This document shows positions 1-12,976 of a stretch of DNA of 64,000 bases, in pieces. Positions within the stretch are counted from its first letter, which is position 1, and every line of letters begins with the position of its first letter. Made by a program: the position numbers and the translations under genes. The DNA is taken from assembly GCA_039583875.1 (NCBI GenBank), contig CM077151.1:27294390-27358389 (forward strand), written 5' to 3'. Source of the stretch: Platanthera guangdongensis. Lineage: Eukaryota; Streptophyta; Magnoliopsida; Asparagales; Orchidaceae. The notes beneath the pieces were generated by a model. The model did no database searches. It was not told the origin of the DNA and was given only the letters and a program-made list of their open reading frames with translations.

Positions 1-1612
1 ATTTCTTTAAGTTTGTAACTAAAAAGAGCATTTGATATACTTGATTGGAGCTTCCTTCTCAAAACATAGAGAACTGGTGAGGAAAACAATCGTACAGATA
101 GCTTAATTTATTTCAGCCAAGAAATCTCTGATAATGTGATTTTCAGATAATCTCCTTTGAAGAGCTTCTACTGGGAGGTGCTTCTTCCTCAACGTAGTTT
201 TGTTCTACTGACTTGACCCTGATAGGATAATGAAAATTTCATTTCAGATGGTCTGATCAACGCAATATCTGTTGAAAATTGAGGCTACTACTCAAATGTG
301 TAAGAGGGATTTGTATGCACACAAAACAACCTAGAGATAGGACACAGGCGGGAATTGGAAAGTGTGAGGACGGTTAAGGCTATGGAGAACTAACAGGATA
401 CTCATCAAGCATGTGTCATGGAGTCCGGCTTTCATGAGAGTAGAACCATTGTAAGGAAGGAGAAGGGAAGAGGGTTGAGAAGTGGAGGAAGTCCAGATCA
501 GTTTATGAAAAATGGCAGGCTCAGATCAACAGTGAGAAAGGAGACCTGGATGGGGGAGAATAGAGAAACTGCATGTTGATCAGGAAAGGAGAGTAAGGGG
601 TGGTTAGGGACTGATTTCTCTCCTAAACTGAGAACAGAGGCGCTGTAGAAGAAGGAAGGCGGAGTAGATCAAATCGGAGTAAGAATCCACTAATAGCAGT
701 GAAACAGTTAGAGCTCGCGCGGAGACCTAGAAAGCATTAATTCTACGAATATAACGCCGTCTTCATCTTGTTCCACAGAAGAGGAGAGCCGCACTTGATA
801 GAGGAATGAAAGATGAGACTGAAACAGGGCGAAGATCACCGGATAAACAGGTGGATGGAGAAAGGGGAACCCAAGGACGTACCACTTGAAGGGAATCTCG
901 CGATGGCGGCTGCTGATACGGCGGCGAAAGATGCAAGCGTACCGCAGATTGAAGCCGAAGGCGCTGCCGGGGTGTCCAGAAGGAGATGGAATGCAGGGCG
1001 GCAATATCAATGACGAAGAGGAGGAAAGAGAGCCCGCTGAAACCCTAACGCTATCATCGATTTGTGGGGGCTCAATCAATGAACCCCCGGGTTTTTTTAC
1101 AACTGAATGGGAATCCAGTGTTTTTTTTTTCTTCATGCATTTGTGATGTACTCGCAATTGTTGGATTGTTTACTGTATCGTAAAATACGACATCCTCTGA
1201 ATTCATAATCCTCGATCTTAACGTATAATTTCGTCAGCATGAATTTCTGCGTGCAATTGATTTTAAAATATGATCATCTTTTCTTACGATTTCAGTACAC
1301 GAATACTGATTTACGATCATAGTACAGAAACACGGATGTATGTTTTAGCAAACAATCTACACTCTTGAAAACATAGATCATACATATGTATTTGCTCCCA
1401 CACGATGATCTATTATGATCACACATGATGAGAATGGAAACAATTACAAACACAAATCTCTCTCTTAAACTAGGGTGTTACAAGTGTAAATTAGTTATCA
1501 TGACAATGACAAAAGATTTTTTTTTGAATAATAAATGTACGAACATAATTACAATGAGAACATCAAGCATCGATGATTACAGCATTAAACAACAAGTAAT
1601 CAAACAACAAAC
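1..1612. other. Unassigned flank
   Basis: No recognisable gene or transposon is seen here. A minus-strand open frame of 149 residues (708-1157) contains serine-rich and proline-rich stretches but no domain I recognise. Its minus-strand sequence includes TTAGGGTTTCAG, a motif often found near plant 5' leaders, and is C/T-rich, so a 5' exon of a host gene is possible but unproven. The part from 1158 to 1612 is AT-rich and holds nothing I can name. The flank ends at CAAAC (1608-1612), directly before the LTR edge of Copia-D. Confidence 0.3.
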
Positions 1613-2938
<1,326 letters not shown>

Positions 2939-3650
2939 TGTGAAAAATGGACAAAAGCTAAATAAAACACAAACTTTTTGCTCCAACAAGATAATTATTA
3001 CATACGTATGTTCTCTTATTTATAAAAAATGGGGGAGATGATAGAATACAACAACCAATGTGGGACAAAAAATAACCGGGCGGTCTACGCGGTTTGACAC
3101 GTCAAACCGTCCACGATACAACAATTAATATACAACAAGCAGCAACTAGGAAAGTCGACAATTTGCTCCAGGGAAGGCCGCTGACATAGACCGTCAGACC
3201 GCAACTGCGGGTTGCCACCAGACCACAATTGCGGCTACACCTCCAGAGCCACAATAAAAGGAGCAACGTGCAACCCCCCTGGAGAGGCGACGGTAGCGTG
3301 GCTGCAGCAAGCGGGAAAGGGGTGGCGGTTTGCTGCGACTCCAGCAGAACAAAAAAGGGGCAGCGGCGGCCCCTTCGGCTCCAGCGAACAAGGAAAGGGG
3401 CGGCAGCTGCTTCCTTCGGCTCCAGCAAAACAGAGAAGGGGCGGAGGCCTCTGGCGGTTCCAGCAGACCGCGAACGGGAGCGGAGGCTACAACAAACAGG
3501 AACGGGCGGCCGAATCTCCTTGCGGTTCCAGGAAATCGCGAGGAAGTGGGAGAGCTGCGCCTTGCGATATTCGCGAACAGGAAAAGGGGGAGCGGCCGAC
3601 CGGCTTTCAAAACCCTACCTCTGCACCTCTTAGTTTTTTTTATTTGGGAT

Positions 3651-3652
<2 letters not shown>

Positions 3653-3713
<61 letters not shown>
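3653..3713. repeat. (TG)n microsatellite, 61 bp
   Basis: The duplicated partner of the run at 2549-2711, about 100 bases shorter, within the second copy of the 1.1-kb tandem duplication. Confidence 0.97.
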
Positions 3714-3715
<2 letters not shown>

Positions 3716-3938
3716 CTGTAAAAACAAGACCAAATCACGAGCCGTAACTAGTGTGTCCGGTGGTTTTACCGACTCGGATGGGAACCACACCCAACACAAA
3801 CTATTAAATAAGGTGACAAACTCGCACATGATGAGAATCAAATCCTTGACTTCTCTGTCATGAGTGTTGATTAATGAATGTCCCTTGGTCTTCTATTGAC
3901 AGTTATCCAAACTTTAAATACAATGCATGCATACCTCT

Positions 3939-4556
3939 TGTGAAAAATGGACAAAAAGCAAAATAAAACACAAACTTTTTTGCTCCAAAAAGATAATTAT
4001 TACATAGGTATGTTCTCTTATTTATAGAAAATGGGGAGATGATAGAATACAACAACCAATGTGGGACAAAAAATAAACCGGGCGATCTACGCGGTTTGAC
4101 ACGTCAAACCGCCCACTATACAACAATTAATATACAACAAGCAGCAACTAGGAAAGTCGACAATTTGCTCCAGGGAAGGCCGCTGACATAGACCGTCAGA
4201 CCGCAACTGCGGTTGCCACCATACCACAATTGCGGCTACCCACCAGATCGCAGCTGCTGCAAGCTATCGGACTACAACCGCGGGTTGCTACCAGACCGCA
4301 GTTACGGTTAACCACCAGTCCACTACTGCGACTTCAGCCAGACTACTGCGGCTCCAACCAGACCGTTGCGGCTAACCGATATCACACTACTGCGACTTAC
4401 TACTAGACCGCTGCGGCTTCCTTCAGACCGCCACTGCAGCTCCTGACCACAAGCTGTGGTTCATGACCAGACCACTGGACCAAACCGCCAGATTGCTAAG
4501 ACCAGTAGACCGTTGCGGTTAGAGACAAGCCCGCACGGACTCCACTAGCTCCAACA
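3939..4556 (-). repeat. Copia-T LTR 1 (3' LTR of T1)
   Basis: 618 bases with TG...CA ends. The part nearest the polypurine tract is a degenerate array of units of about 20 bases with the core CAGACCGC..TTGCGGCT. A TATAAATA box on the minus strand lies near 4016-4023. The adjacent polypurine tract is at 4557-4570 (minus strand CTTGAGGGGAG). Confidence 0.85.
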
Positions 4557-4562
4557 CTCCCC

Positions 4563-5100
4563 TCAAGCTGGAGCATATATATCCTTCATGCCCAGCTTAT
4601 TACAAACCTCCTCAAAAGAAGTAACTGATTTGGTGAAGAAATCAGCTAGTTTTTTCTCAGAGATTACAAACGGTGTGCAAATTTGATTCTTCAAAATCTC
4701 ATCTCTAATGAAATGACAATCCACCTCGATATGCTTTGTTCTCTCATGAAAAACTGGATTTCTCGAAATATATATAGCAGCTTTATTGACACGGAATATG
4801 GGTAGGGGATGATCATAAAACTCTCCCAGATCAAGTAAGAGTGTCCGTAGCCACTTCAACTCGCAAGTAGTCTGAGTCATGTTTCTATATTCAGCTTCTG
4901 CACTTGACCGGGCAACTACAACCTGTTTCTTGCTCTTCCAGCTGACAAGGTTACCTCCAACAAAAGTGTAGAAGTGAGATGTAGACCTCCTATCTTCTTT
5001 ATCATCTGTATAGCTAGCATCAGAATAAGCCTCAACCTTCAGATGTTCTTTTTTCTGAAACATGAAACATTTTTCCTAGTGCACCTTTTACATACTATAA
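4563..5100 (-). pseudogene. Copia-T1 RNase H
   Basis: RNase H domain, which degrades the RNA strand during retrotransposon reverse transcription. The frame holds YSDASYTDD near the start, SSAEAEYRNM, and FHERTKHIEVDCHFIRDEI, all hallmarks of Copia RNase H. It ends near residue 166 with YAPA, directly before the polypurine tract, as expected for the end of Copia pol. It is separated by a frame break from the upstream part (5095-5292), where residues such as TRPDIYYAVGKVSQFM belong to the RT-RNase H connection. The domain itself looks well preserved; the gene as a whole is broken by the upstream stops. Confidence 0.9.
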
Positions 5101-6161
5101 AATCTTTAAAGCTGACTGTAGATGACATTCTCTGGGGGCTTTCATAAACTGGCTGACTTTACCTACTGCATAATAAATATCTGGTCTTGTAACTGTCAGA
5201 TAAATGAGTTTCCCCACAAGACACATGTATCTGGTAACATCGTCAAGAATAGGAGAATTTTCATTCCAACATTTATCATCTCCAACAGCCATGGGAGTCT
5301 AAGCAGGTTTAGCCCCAAGAAGGTCTGTCTCTTTCAAAATACCTAACACATACTTTTGATGTGAAAGAGAAATAGAACCAGATTTCCAAGATATCTCAAT
5401 TCCTAGAAAATACTTAGGAGACCTCATATCCTTGGTAACAAAATGTTGAAGCAGATACTTCTTTGTCACGTCAATACCATTTCTATCATCCCCTGTAAAA
5501 AGAATGTCATCCGCATAAACCACAAGAATAACTAGACCAGCGGAGGATTTGCGGATGAACAAAGAATGACCTACAGCACTACGAGAGAACTCAATCATAG
5601 AAATAACTTCATTAAACTTGTCAAACCAGGCCCTGAGACTCTGCTTAAGACCGTAGATTGCCTTTCGTAGCTTACAGACCTGAGACTCCCCCTGAGCAAC
5701 ATACCCAGGATGTTGCTCCATATAGACAATTTCGTGTAAATCACCATAAAAAAGGCATTCTTCACATCCAGCTGAAACATTTCCTAGTCTCGGTTGACGG
5801 CCATAGAAAAGCGCACACGGATCGTAGTAATCCTCGCCACAGGAGAGAAAGTATCAAAGAAATCTACACCATAAGTCTGCGTAAAACCTTTGGCAACAAG
5901 TCGGGCCTTGTAACGATCAATTGATCCATCCGGTAGAAACTTAACAACAAAGACCCAGCGATAGCCAACCACGTCAGCACCGGGAGGCGTAGGAATAAGG
6001 GTCCAAGTACCCCGTTCAGTAAGAGTATGCATCTCTTCATCCATAGCAAATTTCCAATGAGGGATTACAAGAGCTTCTTGATATAAAGCAGGAACACCAT
6101 TAGCCGAGAGGGCAAGAGCAAAACTCCTAGAGGAAGGAGAGAGCCAAGTATAAGAGACCAC
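5095..6161 (-). pseudogene. Copia-T1 reverse transcriptase
   Basis: RVT_2-type reverse transcriptase copying element RNA into DNA. Visible blocks are [19 protein letters not shown] and [17 protein letters not shown] at the N-terminal end, [26 protein letters not shown], and the catalytic box VVYADDILF, which is intact. Two lesions break it: a TAG stop at 5784-5786, where tryptophan is expected before [11 protein letters not shown], and a one-base loss just after KNAFF that throws the downstream frame. Both lesions are also present in T2. The segment 6162-6363 is the variable linker to integrase. Confidence 0.9.
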
Positions 6162-6363
6162 AACCTAAATAGGATGTTGGGTGCAAGTGCGAACACCTTT
6201 CCGAAGAGCAATCGGAAGATCAAGATCAGTGTTTGACCAGAGGAGGCAAAGCACTGTCAGAAGTAAGAAGAGACACTGGAATAGGTACCACAGGCTCTAA
6301 GGGCAACACATCAGGCCCCAGAGAAAGAGACGGGGCAACAGTAGCAGAGGTGGAAAGAACCGG

Positions 6364-7475
6364 CTATAGCAGAGGTGCTGAGATAATAGGCAGGGAAGAA
6401 GAAATATCAAAGAGTAAAAGAGTGGAAGTATGAGAGAAATATGGTTTATCCTCAAAAAATGAAACATCAGCGGAAACGTATTGTTTGCGCAGAAGAGGAT
6501 CAATACAGCGATAGCCCTTCTGAGTAGGACAGTAACCAAGAAATATGCATTTAACAGAGCGAGGAGAAAGTTTGTCACGTCTAGGAGAAGGTATGTGAAC
6601 AAACGTCGTACAACCAAAAATTTTAAGCGGTAAAGGAAAAGGTTCGGCCTCGGGATACAAAATAGAAAAAGGAGTCATTCCCTGAAGAATAGACGAGGGA
6701 ATACGGTTAATGTGATAGCAAGAGAGAAGAACAACATGACCCCAATAAGACCGAGGGACATTCATTTGCAAAGAAAGACTGCGAGCAACATCTAAAAGAT
6801 GACGATTCTTGCGTTCAGCAACGCCATTCTGTTGAGATGTATATGGACAATTTGTTTGATGAATCAAACCCTTGCTCGCACAAAAGTCAGAGAATTGATG
6901 GCTGACATATGCTTTGGCATTATCAGTATGAATAACCTTAATGTGCACACGAAACTGTGTGAAGATCTCATTATAAAATGCAGTGAATACAGAGAACAGT
7001 TCAGAACGATCCTTCAAGAGATACAGCCAAGTGCATCTGGAGAAATCATCAATGAATGTGACAAAATATAAGCTTCCTCAACCAATAGTAGCAACAGGAG
7101 AAGGACCTCAGATGTCAGAATGAACCAGTTCAAAAGGACGCGAAGAACAACAACTCGTTCGTGCTGGGAAAGAAGAGCGTTGATGTTTACCCAACTCACA
7201 GACTTCACAGTTCAAAGGCAAAGCTCCTGAAGGAAGATCTGAAAAAGTTGATGAATGAGGCGAGGAGGATGACCAAGATGACGATGCCACAGCTTAACAG
7301 AGGAAGAAGAAGAAGAAAGAGCAACATCATAGTCAAGATAAAAAAGGCCATCACGAACAGTACCAGTAGCAATCGTATCCTTGGAGACAGAATCAGAGAA
7401 AGAACAAATGGTGACAGTAAAAGTAACCGTGCAATTTAACTGAGTGCAAAGAGCAGGATGGAGAGTAAATTGCAT
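6364..7475 (-). pseudogene. Copia-T1 integrase with GAG-pre-integrase zinc finger
   Basis: Integrase inserts the cDNA into chromosomes. The HHCC finger is seen as LWHRHLGHPPRLIHQLF plus CEVCELGKHQRSS (about 7110-7290). The core has VIHTDNAKAYVS and QQNGVAERKNRHLLDV, supplying catalytic D and E residues, followed by LKIFGCTTFVH and KCIFLGY, typical of Copia. A TGA at 7108-7110 replaces the tryptophan of HSDIWGPSP, splitting finger from core. The same stop occurs in T2. Confidence 0.9.
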
Positions 7476-7718
7476 GTGAAAGTAGGGACATGAAGAGTGT
7501 CTTCTAGCAGCAAAGACGAAGAGAGATGCATAGTGCCAATACCACGCACAGGAGCAAAAGTCCCATCAGCAATAATAACAGGAGAGTCTATTTTTCTCAA
7601 GCAAAGAGAAAAACAAACGAGAGTTGCCAGTCATGTGACAAGTAGCAACAGAGTCAATAAGTCACTTACCAGAGGAGGCCACAAGAGCATGAGTAGTAGA
7701 AGAGAGAAGAGAAGTCAT
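7476..7718 (-). pseudogene. Copia-T1 aspartic protease, degenerate
   Basis: The pol protein starts, without any gag, at an ATG at 7716-7718 (MTSLLSSTTHALVASSGK). The protease box expected as WLIDSGATCHMT reads stop-LIDSVATCHMT. TGA at 7662-7664 replaces tryptophan, and the glycine of the Asp-Ser-Gly catalytic triad is valine. Protease would therefore be dead even if the stop were read through. In Copia elements this domain normally follows gag and a zinc knuckle, neither of which is present. Confidence 0.8.
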
Positions 7719-8435
7719 CCTCAAGAAAAAACCGGATAACAAAAAGACTAACCGCACAGTTAGAAACAAGTCACACAAGAACGACTCGGTAAAGAAGGCG
7801 CAGAAAGAAACCGACCACATGAAAGGTCGCAGAAAAGGAGAAACTGCAGGGTCACGGTATCAACACACCAGCGGCAAGGAACACGCAGCGACCACAATGC
7901 GGTACTCACAGCACAGAAGAAACAAGCTGTGGGAAGACAACCCGCAGGGAGAAAGAAGATAAGAAAGATAAACCAACGAAGAAGTCGCGCGAGCAAAACA
8001 AGCTGCAACAAAGGGTGAATAACAAAGGCGGCAAGAGCAAAAGAAGACGCACAACAAACCGTGCGAACACCACAGGTCGCACAGACAAGTGACTGACAAA
8101 GAAGCCGCGCCAATAAGAAGAATGAGGAGAGCATGAGCCCGCCCAGTCAAGGTGACAAGACATCAGCGGTCAGGAAGAAGGCGAAACTCACAACAGAGAA
8201 GAGAAACCGTGCAAACACAATAAGCCAAAAAGAAGCGCGGTTAGGAGAGAAAGCCAGGTGAACAAAAAAGCCCGGTAGGAAGCAAGTCGCAAGCACAGCG
8301 AGAAGCAAGAGAGGAAGGGAAGGGAAAGAAACCGGACAAACCGGAAGAAGCCGGAAGAAGCCGGACGAAGCCGGTGGAAGAGGTCGAGAGGTTAAATCAA
8401 CAAACCGTGATCTTTTTGAAGCAAAAGATCGGTTT
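7719..8435 (-). other. Copia-T1 leader with no gag
   Basis: About 715 bases between primer site and protease. On the minus strand it is C/T-rich, with CCGGCTTC-type repeats near 8340-8380, and encodes no gag domain in any frame: no Copia gag block and no CCHC knuckle. Open frames here are Cys/Leu/Phe-rich and low in complexity. The same layout is found in T2 (12245-12964). Confidence 0.7.
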
Positions 8436-8447
8436 GCTCTGATACCA
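8436..8447 (-). promoter_or_regulatory. Copia-T1 primer binding site (tRNA-iMet)
   Basis: TGGTATCAGAGC on the minus strand, directly against the LTR end (8448). Complementary to the 3' end of plant initiator-Met tRNA, the usual primer for Copia minus-strand synthesis. Confidence 0.92.
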
Positions 8448-9087
8448 TGTGAAAAATGGACAAAGAACTAAATAAATCGCAAACTTTATTGCTCCAAAAA
8501 GATAATTATTACATAGGTATGTCCTCTTATTTATAGAAAATGAGGGAGATGATAGAATCCAACAACCGATGTGAGATTAAAAACAAACCGGGCAGTCTAC
8601 GCGGTTTGACACGTCAACCGTCCACTATACAACAATTAATAAAACAACAAGCGGCAACTAGGAAAGTCAACAATTTTCTCCAGGGAAGGCCGCTGACATA
8701 GACCGCCAGACCGCAACTGCAGGTTGCCACCAGACCACAGTTGCGGCTACCCACCAGATCGCAGCTGCTGCAAGCTATCGGACTACAATCGCGGGTTGCT
8801 ACCAGACCGCAGTTGCGGTTAACCACCAGTCCACTACTGCGGCTTCAACCAGACTACTGCGGCTCCAACCAGACCGTTGCGGTTTCATACATACCGCTTC
8901 GGCTAACCGATATCACACTACTGCGGCTTACTACGAGACCGATGAGGCTTCCTTCAGACCGCCACTGCAGCTCCTGACCACAAGCTGTGGTTCACGACCA
9001 GACCACTGGACCAAACCGCCGGATTGCTAAGACCAGTAGACCGCTGCGGTTAGATACAAGTCTGCATGGTCCTCACTAGCTCCAACA
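8448..9087 (-). repeat. Copia-T shared middle LTR
   Basis: 640 bases. It serves as 5' LTR for T1 and 3' LTR for T2. TATAAATA on the minus strand lies at 8528-8535. It has the same degenerate CAGACCGC repeat array as the other copies. A polypurine tract for T2 follows at 9088-9099 (minus strand CTTGAGGGGGAG). Confidence 0.88.
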
Positions 9088-9094
9088 CTCCCCC

Positions 9095-9675
9095 TCAAGC
9101 TGAAGCATATATATCCATCATGCACAGCTTGCTACAAACCTCCTCAAAAGAAGTAACTGATTTGATGAAGAAATCAGCTAGTTTTTTCTCAGAGATTACA
9201 AACGGTGTGCAAATTTGATTCTTCAAAATCTCATCTCTAATGAAATGACAATCCACCTCGATATGTTTTGTTCTCTCATGAAAAGTTGGATTTCTCGAAA
9301 TATATATATCAACTTTTTTGTCACAGAATATGGGTAGGGGATGATCATAAAACTCTCTCAGATCAAGTAAGAGTGTTCGTAGCCACTTCAACTCGCAAGT
9401 AGTCTGAGTCATGTTTCTATATTCAGCTTCTGCACTTGACCGGACAACTACAACCTGTTTCTTGCTCTTCCGTTGACAAGGTTACCTCCAACGAAAGTGT
9501 AGAAGCGAGATGTAGACCTGCTATCTTTTTTATCATCTGCGTAGTTAGCATCAGAATAAGCCTCAACCTTCTGATGTCCTCTTTCTGAAACAAGATACCT
9601 TTTTCCTAATGCACCTTTTACATACTCTAAAATCTTTAGAGCTGACTGCAGATGACATTCTCTGGAGGCTTTCAT
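9095..9675 (-). pseudogene. Copia-T2 RNase H
   Basis: Second copy of the T1 RNase H, recognised by VEAYSDANYADDKKD, FYTFVGGNLV, MTQTTCELKWLRTLLLDL and FHERTKHIEVDCHFIRDEI. It is split by a short deletion near 9470 (NLVNGRARNRL instead of NLVSWKSKKQ), a lesion private to T2. The end YASA abuts the polypurine tract. Function and position are as for T1. Confidence 0.88.
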
Positions 9676-9689
9676 AAACTAGTTGACTT

Positions 9690-10680
9690 TACCTACTGCA
9701 TAACAAATATCTGGTCTTGTAACTGTCAGATAAATGAGTTCCCCCACAAGACGCATGTATCTGGTAACATCGTCAAGATAGGAGAATTTTCTTTCCAACA
9801 TTTATCATCTCCAATAGCCATAGGAGTCTGAGCAGGTTTAGCCCAAGATGGCTTGTCTCTTTCAAGAGACCTAACACATACTTTCGCTGTGAAAGAGCAA
9901 TAGAACCAAATTTCCAAGATATCTCAATTCCTAGAAAATAATTAGGAGACCTCATATCCTTGGTAACAAAATGCTGAAGCAGATGCTTTTTCGTCACGTC
10001 AATACCATTTTTATCATCCCCTATAAGAAGAATATCATCTGCATAAACCACAAGAATAACCAGACCAGCCGAGGATTTGCGGATGAACAAAGAATGACCT
10101 GCAGCACTACGAGAGAACCCAATCATAGAAATAACTTCATTAAACTTGTCAAATCAGGCCCTGTGACTCTGCTTAAGACCGTAGATTGCCTTTCGTAGCT
10201 TACAGACTTGAGACTCCCACGAGCAACATAACCAGGATGTTGCTCCATATAGACCATTTCATGTAAATCACCATAAAAAAGGCATTCTTCACATCCAGCT
10301 GAAACATTTCCTAGTCTCAGTTGATGACCACAGAAAAGCGCATACGGATCGTAGTAATCCTCGCCACAGGAGAGAAAGTATCAAAGAAATCTACATCATA
10401 AGTATATGTAAAACCTTTGGCAACAGGTCGGGCCTTGTAACGATCAATTGATCCATCCGGTAGAAACTTAACAACAAAGACCCAGCGATAGTCAACCACG
10501 TCAGCACCGGGAGGCGTAGGAATAAGGGTCCAAGTACCCCATTCAGTAAGAGTATGCATTTCTTCATCCATAGCAGATTTCCAATGATGGATCACAAGAG
10601 CTTCTTGATATAAAGCAGGAACACCATTAGTCGAGAGGGCAAGAGCAAAACTCCTAGAGAAAGGAGAGAGCCAAGCATAA
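9690..10680 (-). pseudogene. Copia-T2 reverse transcriptase
   Basis: Carries the catalytic VVYADDILL box (about 10035-10060) and [19 protein letters not shown]. It shares with T1 the TAG stop before [11 protein letters not shown] (10311-10313) and the one-base loss after KNAFF. It has an extra TGA two codons upstream (10317-10319) and other private breaks near 9840. The shared lesions show that T1 and T2 descend from one already-dead sequence. Confidence 0.88.
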
Positions 10681-11632
10681 GAGACCACAGCCTGAATAGG
10701 ATGTTGAGTGCAAGTGCGAACACCTTTTCGAAGAGCAATCGGAAGATCAAGATCAGTGTTGACCAGAGGAGGCAAAATACTGCCAGAAGAAAGAAGAGAC
10801 GCTGGAATAGGTACCACAGGCTCTAAGGGCAACACATCAGATACCAGAAAAAGAGAAGGGGCAACAGTAGCAGAGGTGGAAAGAACCGTCTCTAGCAATG
10901 GTGCCGAGATAATAGGCAGAGAAGAAGAAATATTAGAGAGCAAAAGAGTGGAAGTATGAGAGAAATATGGTTTATCCTCAAAAAAACGAAACATCAGCGG
11001 AAATGTATTGTTTGCGCAGAAGAGGATCAATACAGTGATAACCCTTCTGAGTAGGACAGTAACCAAGAAATATGCATTTAACAGAGCGAGGAGAAAGTTT
11101 GTCACGTCTAGGAGAAGGTATGTGAACAAACGCCGTACAACCAAAAATTTTAAGCAGTAAAGGAAAAGGGTTCGGCCTCGGGATACAAAATAGAAAAAGG
11201 AGTCTTTCCTGAAGAATAGATAAGGGAATACGGTTAATGAGATAGCAAGAGAGAAGAACAACATGACCCCAATAAGACCGAGGGACATTCATTTGCAAAG
11301 AAAGACTGCGAGAAACATCTAGAAGATGACGATTCTTGCGTTCGGCAACGCCATTCTGTTGAGATGTATATGGACAATTTGTTTGATGAATCAAACCCTT
11401 GCTCGCACAAAAGTCAGAATTGATGGCTAACATATACTTTGGCATTATCAGTATGAATAACCTTAATGTGCACACGAAACTGTGTGAAGATCTCATTATA
11501 AAATGCATTGAATACAAAGAACAATTCAGAACGATCCTTCAAGAGATACAGCCAAATGCATCTGGAGAAATCATCAATGAATGTGACAAAGTATAAGCTT
11601 CCTCGACCAATAGTAGCAACAGGAGAAGGACC
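10681..11632 (-). pseudogene. Copia-T2 integrase core and linker
   Basis: Contains the TSQQNGVAERKNRHLLDVSR block, LKIFGCTAFVHIPSPRRDK and KCIFLGYCPTQKGY, followed by the serine/proline/leucine-rich linker towards RT. A small deletion near 11415 (NSDFCASKG versus HQFSDFCASKG in T1) and frame breaks are private to this copy. Confidence 0.86.
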
Positions 11633-12244
11633 TCAGATGTCAGAATGAACTAGTTCAAAAGGACGCGAAGAACAACAGCTCGTTCGAGCTGGGAAAGAAG
11701 AGCGATGATGTTTACCTAACTCAAAGGCCTCACAGTTCAAAGGCAAAGCTCCTGAAGGAAGATCTGGAAAAAGTTGATGAATGAGGCGAGGAGGATGACC
11801 AAGATGACGATGCCACAGCTGAATAGAGGAAGAAGAAGAAAGAGCAACATCATAGTCAAGATAAAAAAGGCCACCACGAACAGTACCAGTAGCAATCGTA
11901 TCCTTGGAGACAGAATCAGAGAAAGAACAAATGGTGCCAGTAAAAGTAACCGTGCAATTTAACTGAGTGCAAAGAACAGGAATAGAGAGTAAATTGCACG
12001 TGAAAGTAGGGACATGAAGAGTGTCTTCTAGCAGCAAAGACGAAGAGAGATGCATAGTGTCAATACCACGCACAGGAGCAGAAGTCTCATCAGCAATAAC
12101 AACAGGAGACAGTCTGTTTTTCTCAAGCAAAGAGGAAAACAAACGAGAGTTGTCAGTCATGTGACAAGTAGCACCAGAGTCAATAAGTCACTTATCAAAG
12201 GAGGCCACGAGAGCACGAGTAGTAGAAGAGAGAAGGGAAGTCAT
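11633..12244 (-). pseudogene. Copia-T2 protease and integrase zinc finger
   Basis: The start codon lies at 12242-12244, as in T1. The protease box keeps IDSGATCHMT intact, unlike T1, but is preceded by the same TGA stop (12188-12190). The 175-residue open frame continues through SLLLEDTLHVPTFTCNLLSI and LWHRHLGHPPRLIHQLF to the shared stop at 11633-11635 (HSDI-stop-GPSP). The finger has CEAFELGKH, so its second cysteine is lost. Confidence 0.86.
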
Positions 12245-12964
12245 CCTCAAGAAAAAAACCGGATAACAGAAAGACTAACCGCATGGTTAGAAACAAGTCG
12301 CACAAGAACGAGTCGGCAAAGAAGGCGCAAAAAGAAACCGACCACATGAAAGGTCGCAGAAAAGGAGAAACCGCACGGTCACGGTATCAACACACCAGCG
12401 GCAAAAAACACGCCGCGACCACAATGCAGTACTCACAGCACAGAAGAAACAAGCTGCGGGAAGACAACCCGCATGGAGAAAGAAGATAAGAAAGAGAAAA
12501 CAACGAAGAAGTCGCACGAACAGAACAAGCTGCAACAAAGGGTGAATAACAAAGACGGCAAGAACAAAAGAAGCCGCACAACAAACCGCGTGAACACCAC
12601 AGGTCGCAGAGACAAGCGACTCACAAAGAAGCCGCGCCAATAAGAAGAATGAGAAGAGCATGAGCCCGCCCAGTCAAGGTGACAAGACATCAGCGGCCAG
12701 GAAGAAGCCGCGACCAAAAGGCGAAACTCACAACAGAGAAGAGAAACCGTGCAAACACAACAAGCCAAAAAGAAGTGTGGTTAGGAGAGAAAGCGGGTGA
12801 ACAAAAAAGCCCGGTAGGAAGCAAGTCGCAAGCACATCGAGAAGCAAGGGAGGGAAGGGAAGGAAAGAAACCAGACAAACCGGAAGAAGCCGGACGAAGC
12901 CGGTGGAAGAGGTCGCGCATTTAAATCAACAAACCACGATCCTTTTGAAGCAAAAGATCGGTTC
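12245..12964 (-). other. Copia-T2 leader with no gag
   Basis: Homologous to 7719-8435. It is C/T-rich on the minus strand and without a gag domain. Its presence in both copies shows that gag loss preceded the tandem arrangement. Confidence 0.7.
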
Positions 12965-12976
12965 GCTCTGATACCA
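12965..12976 (-). promoter_or_regulatory. Copia-T2 primer binding site (tRNA-iMet)
   Basis: TGGTATCAGAGC on the minus strand, directly adjacent to the LTR beginning at 12977. Confidence 0.92.

Noticed and set aside
708..1157. 149-residue minus frame as a gene
   Set aside because: No recognisable domain and no conserved start or splice context; kept only as a possible 5' exon within the unassigned flank.
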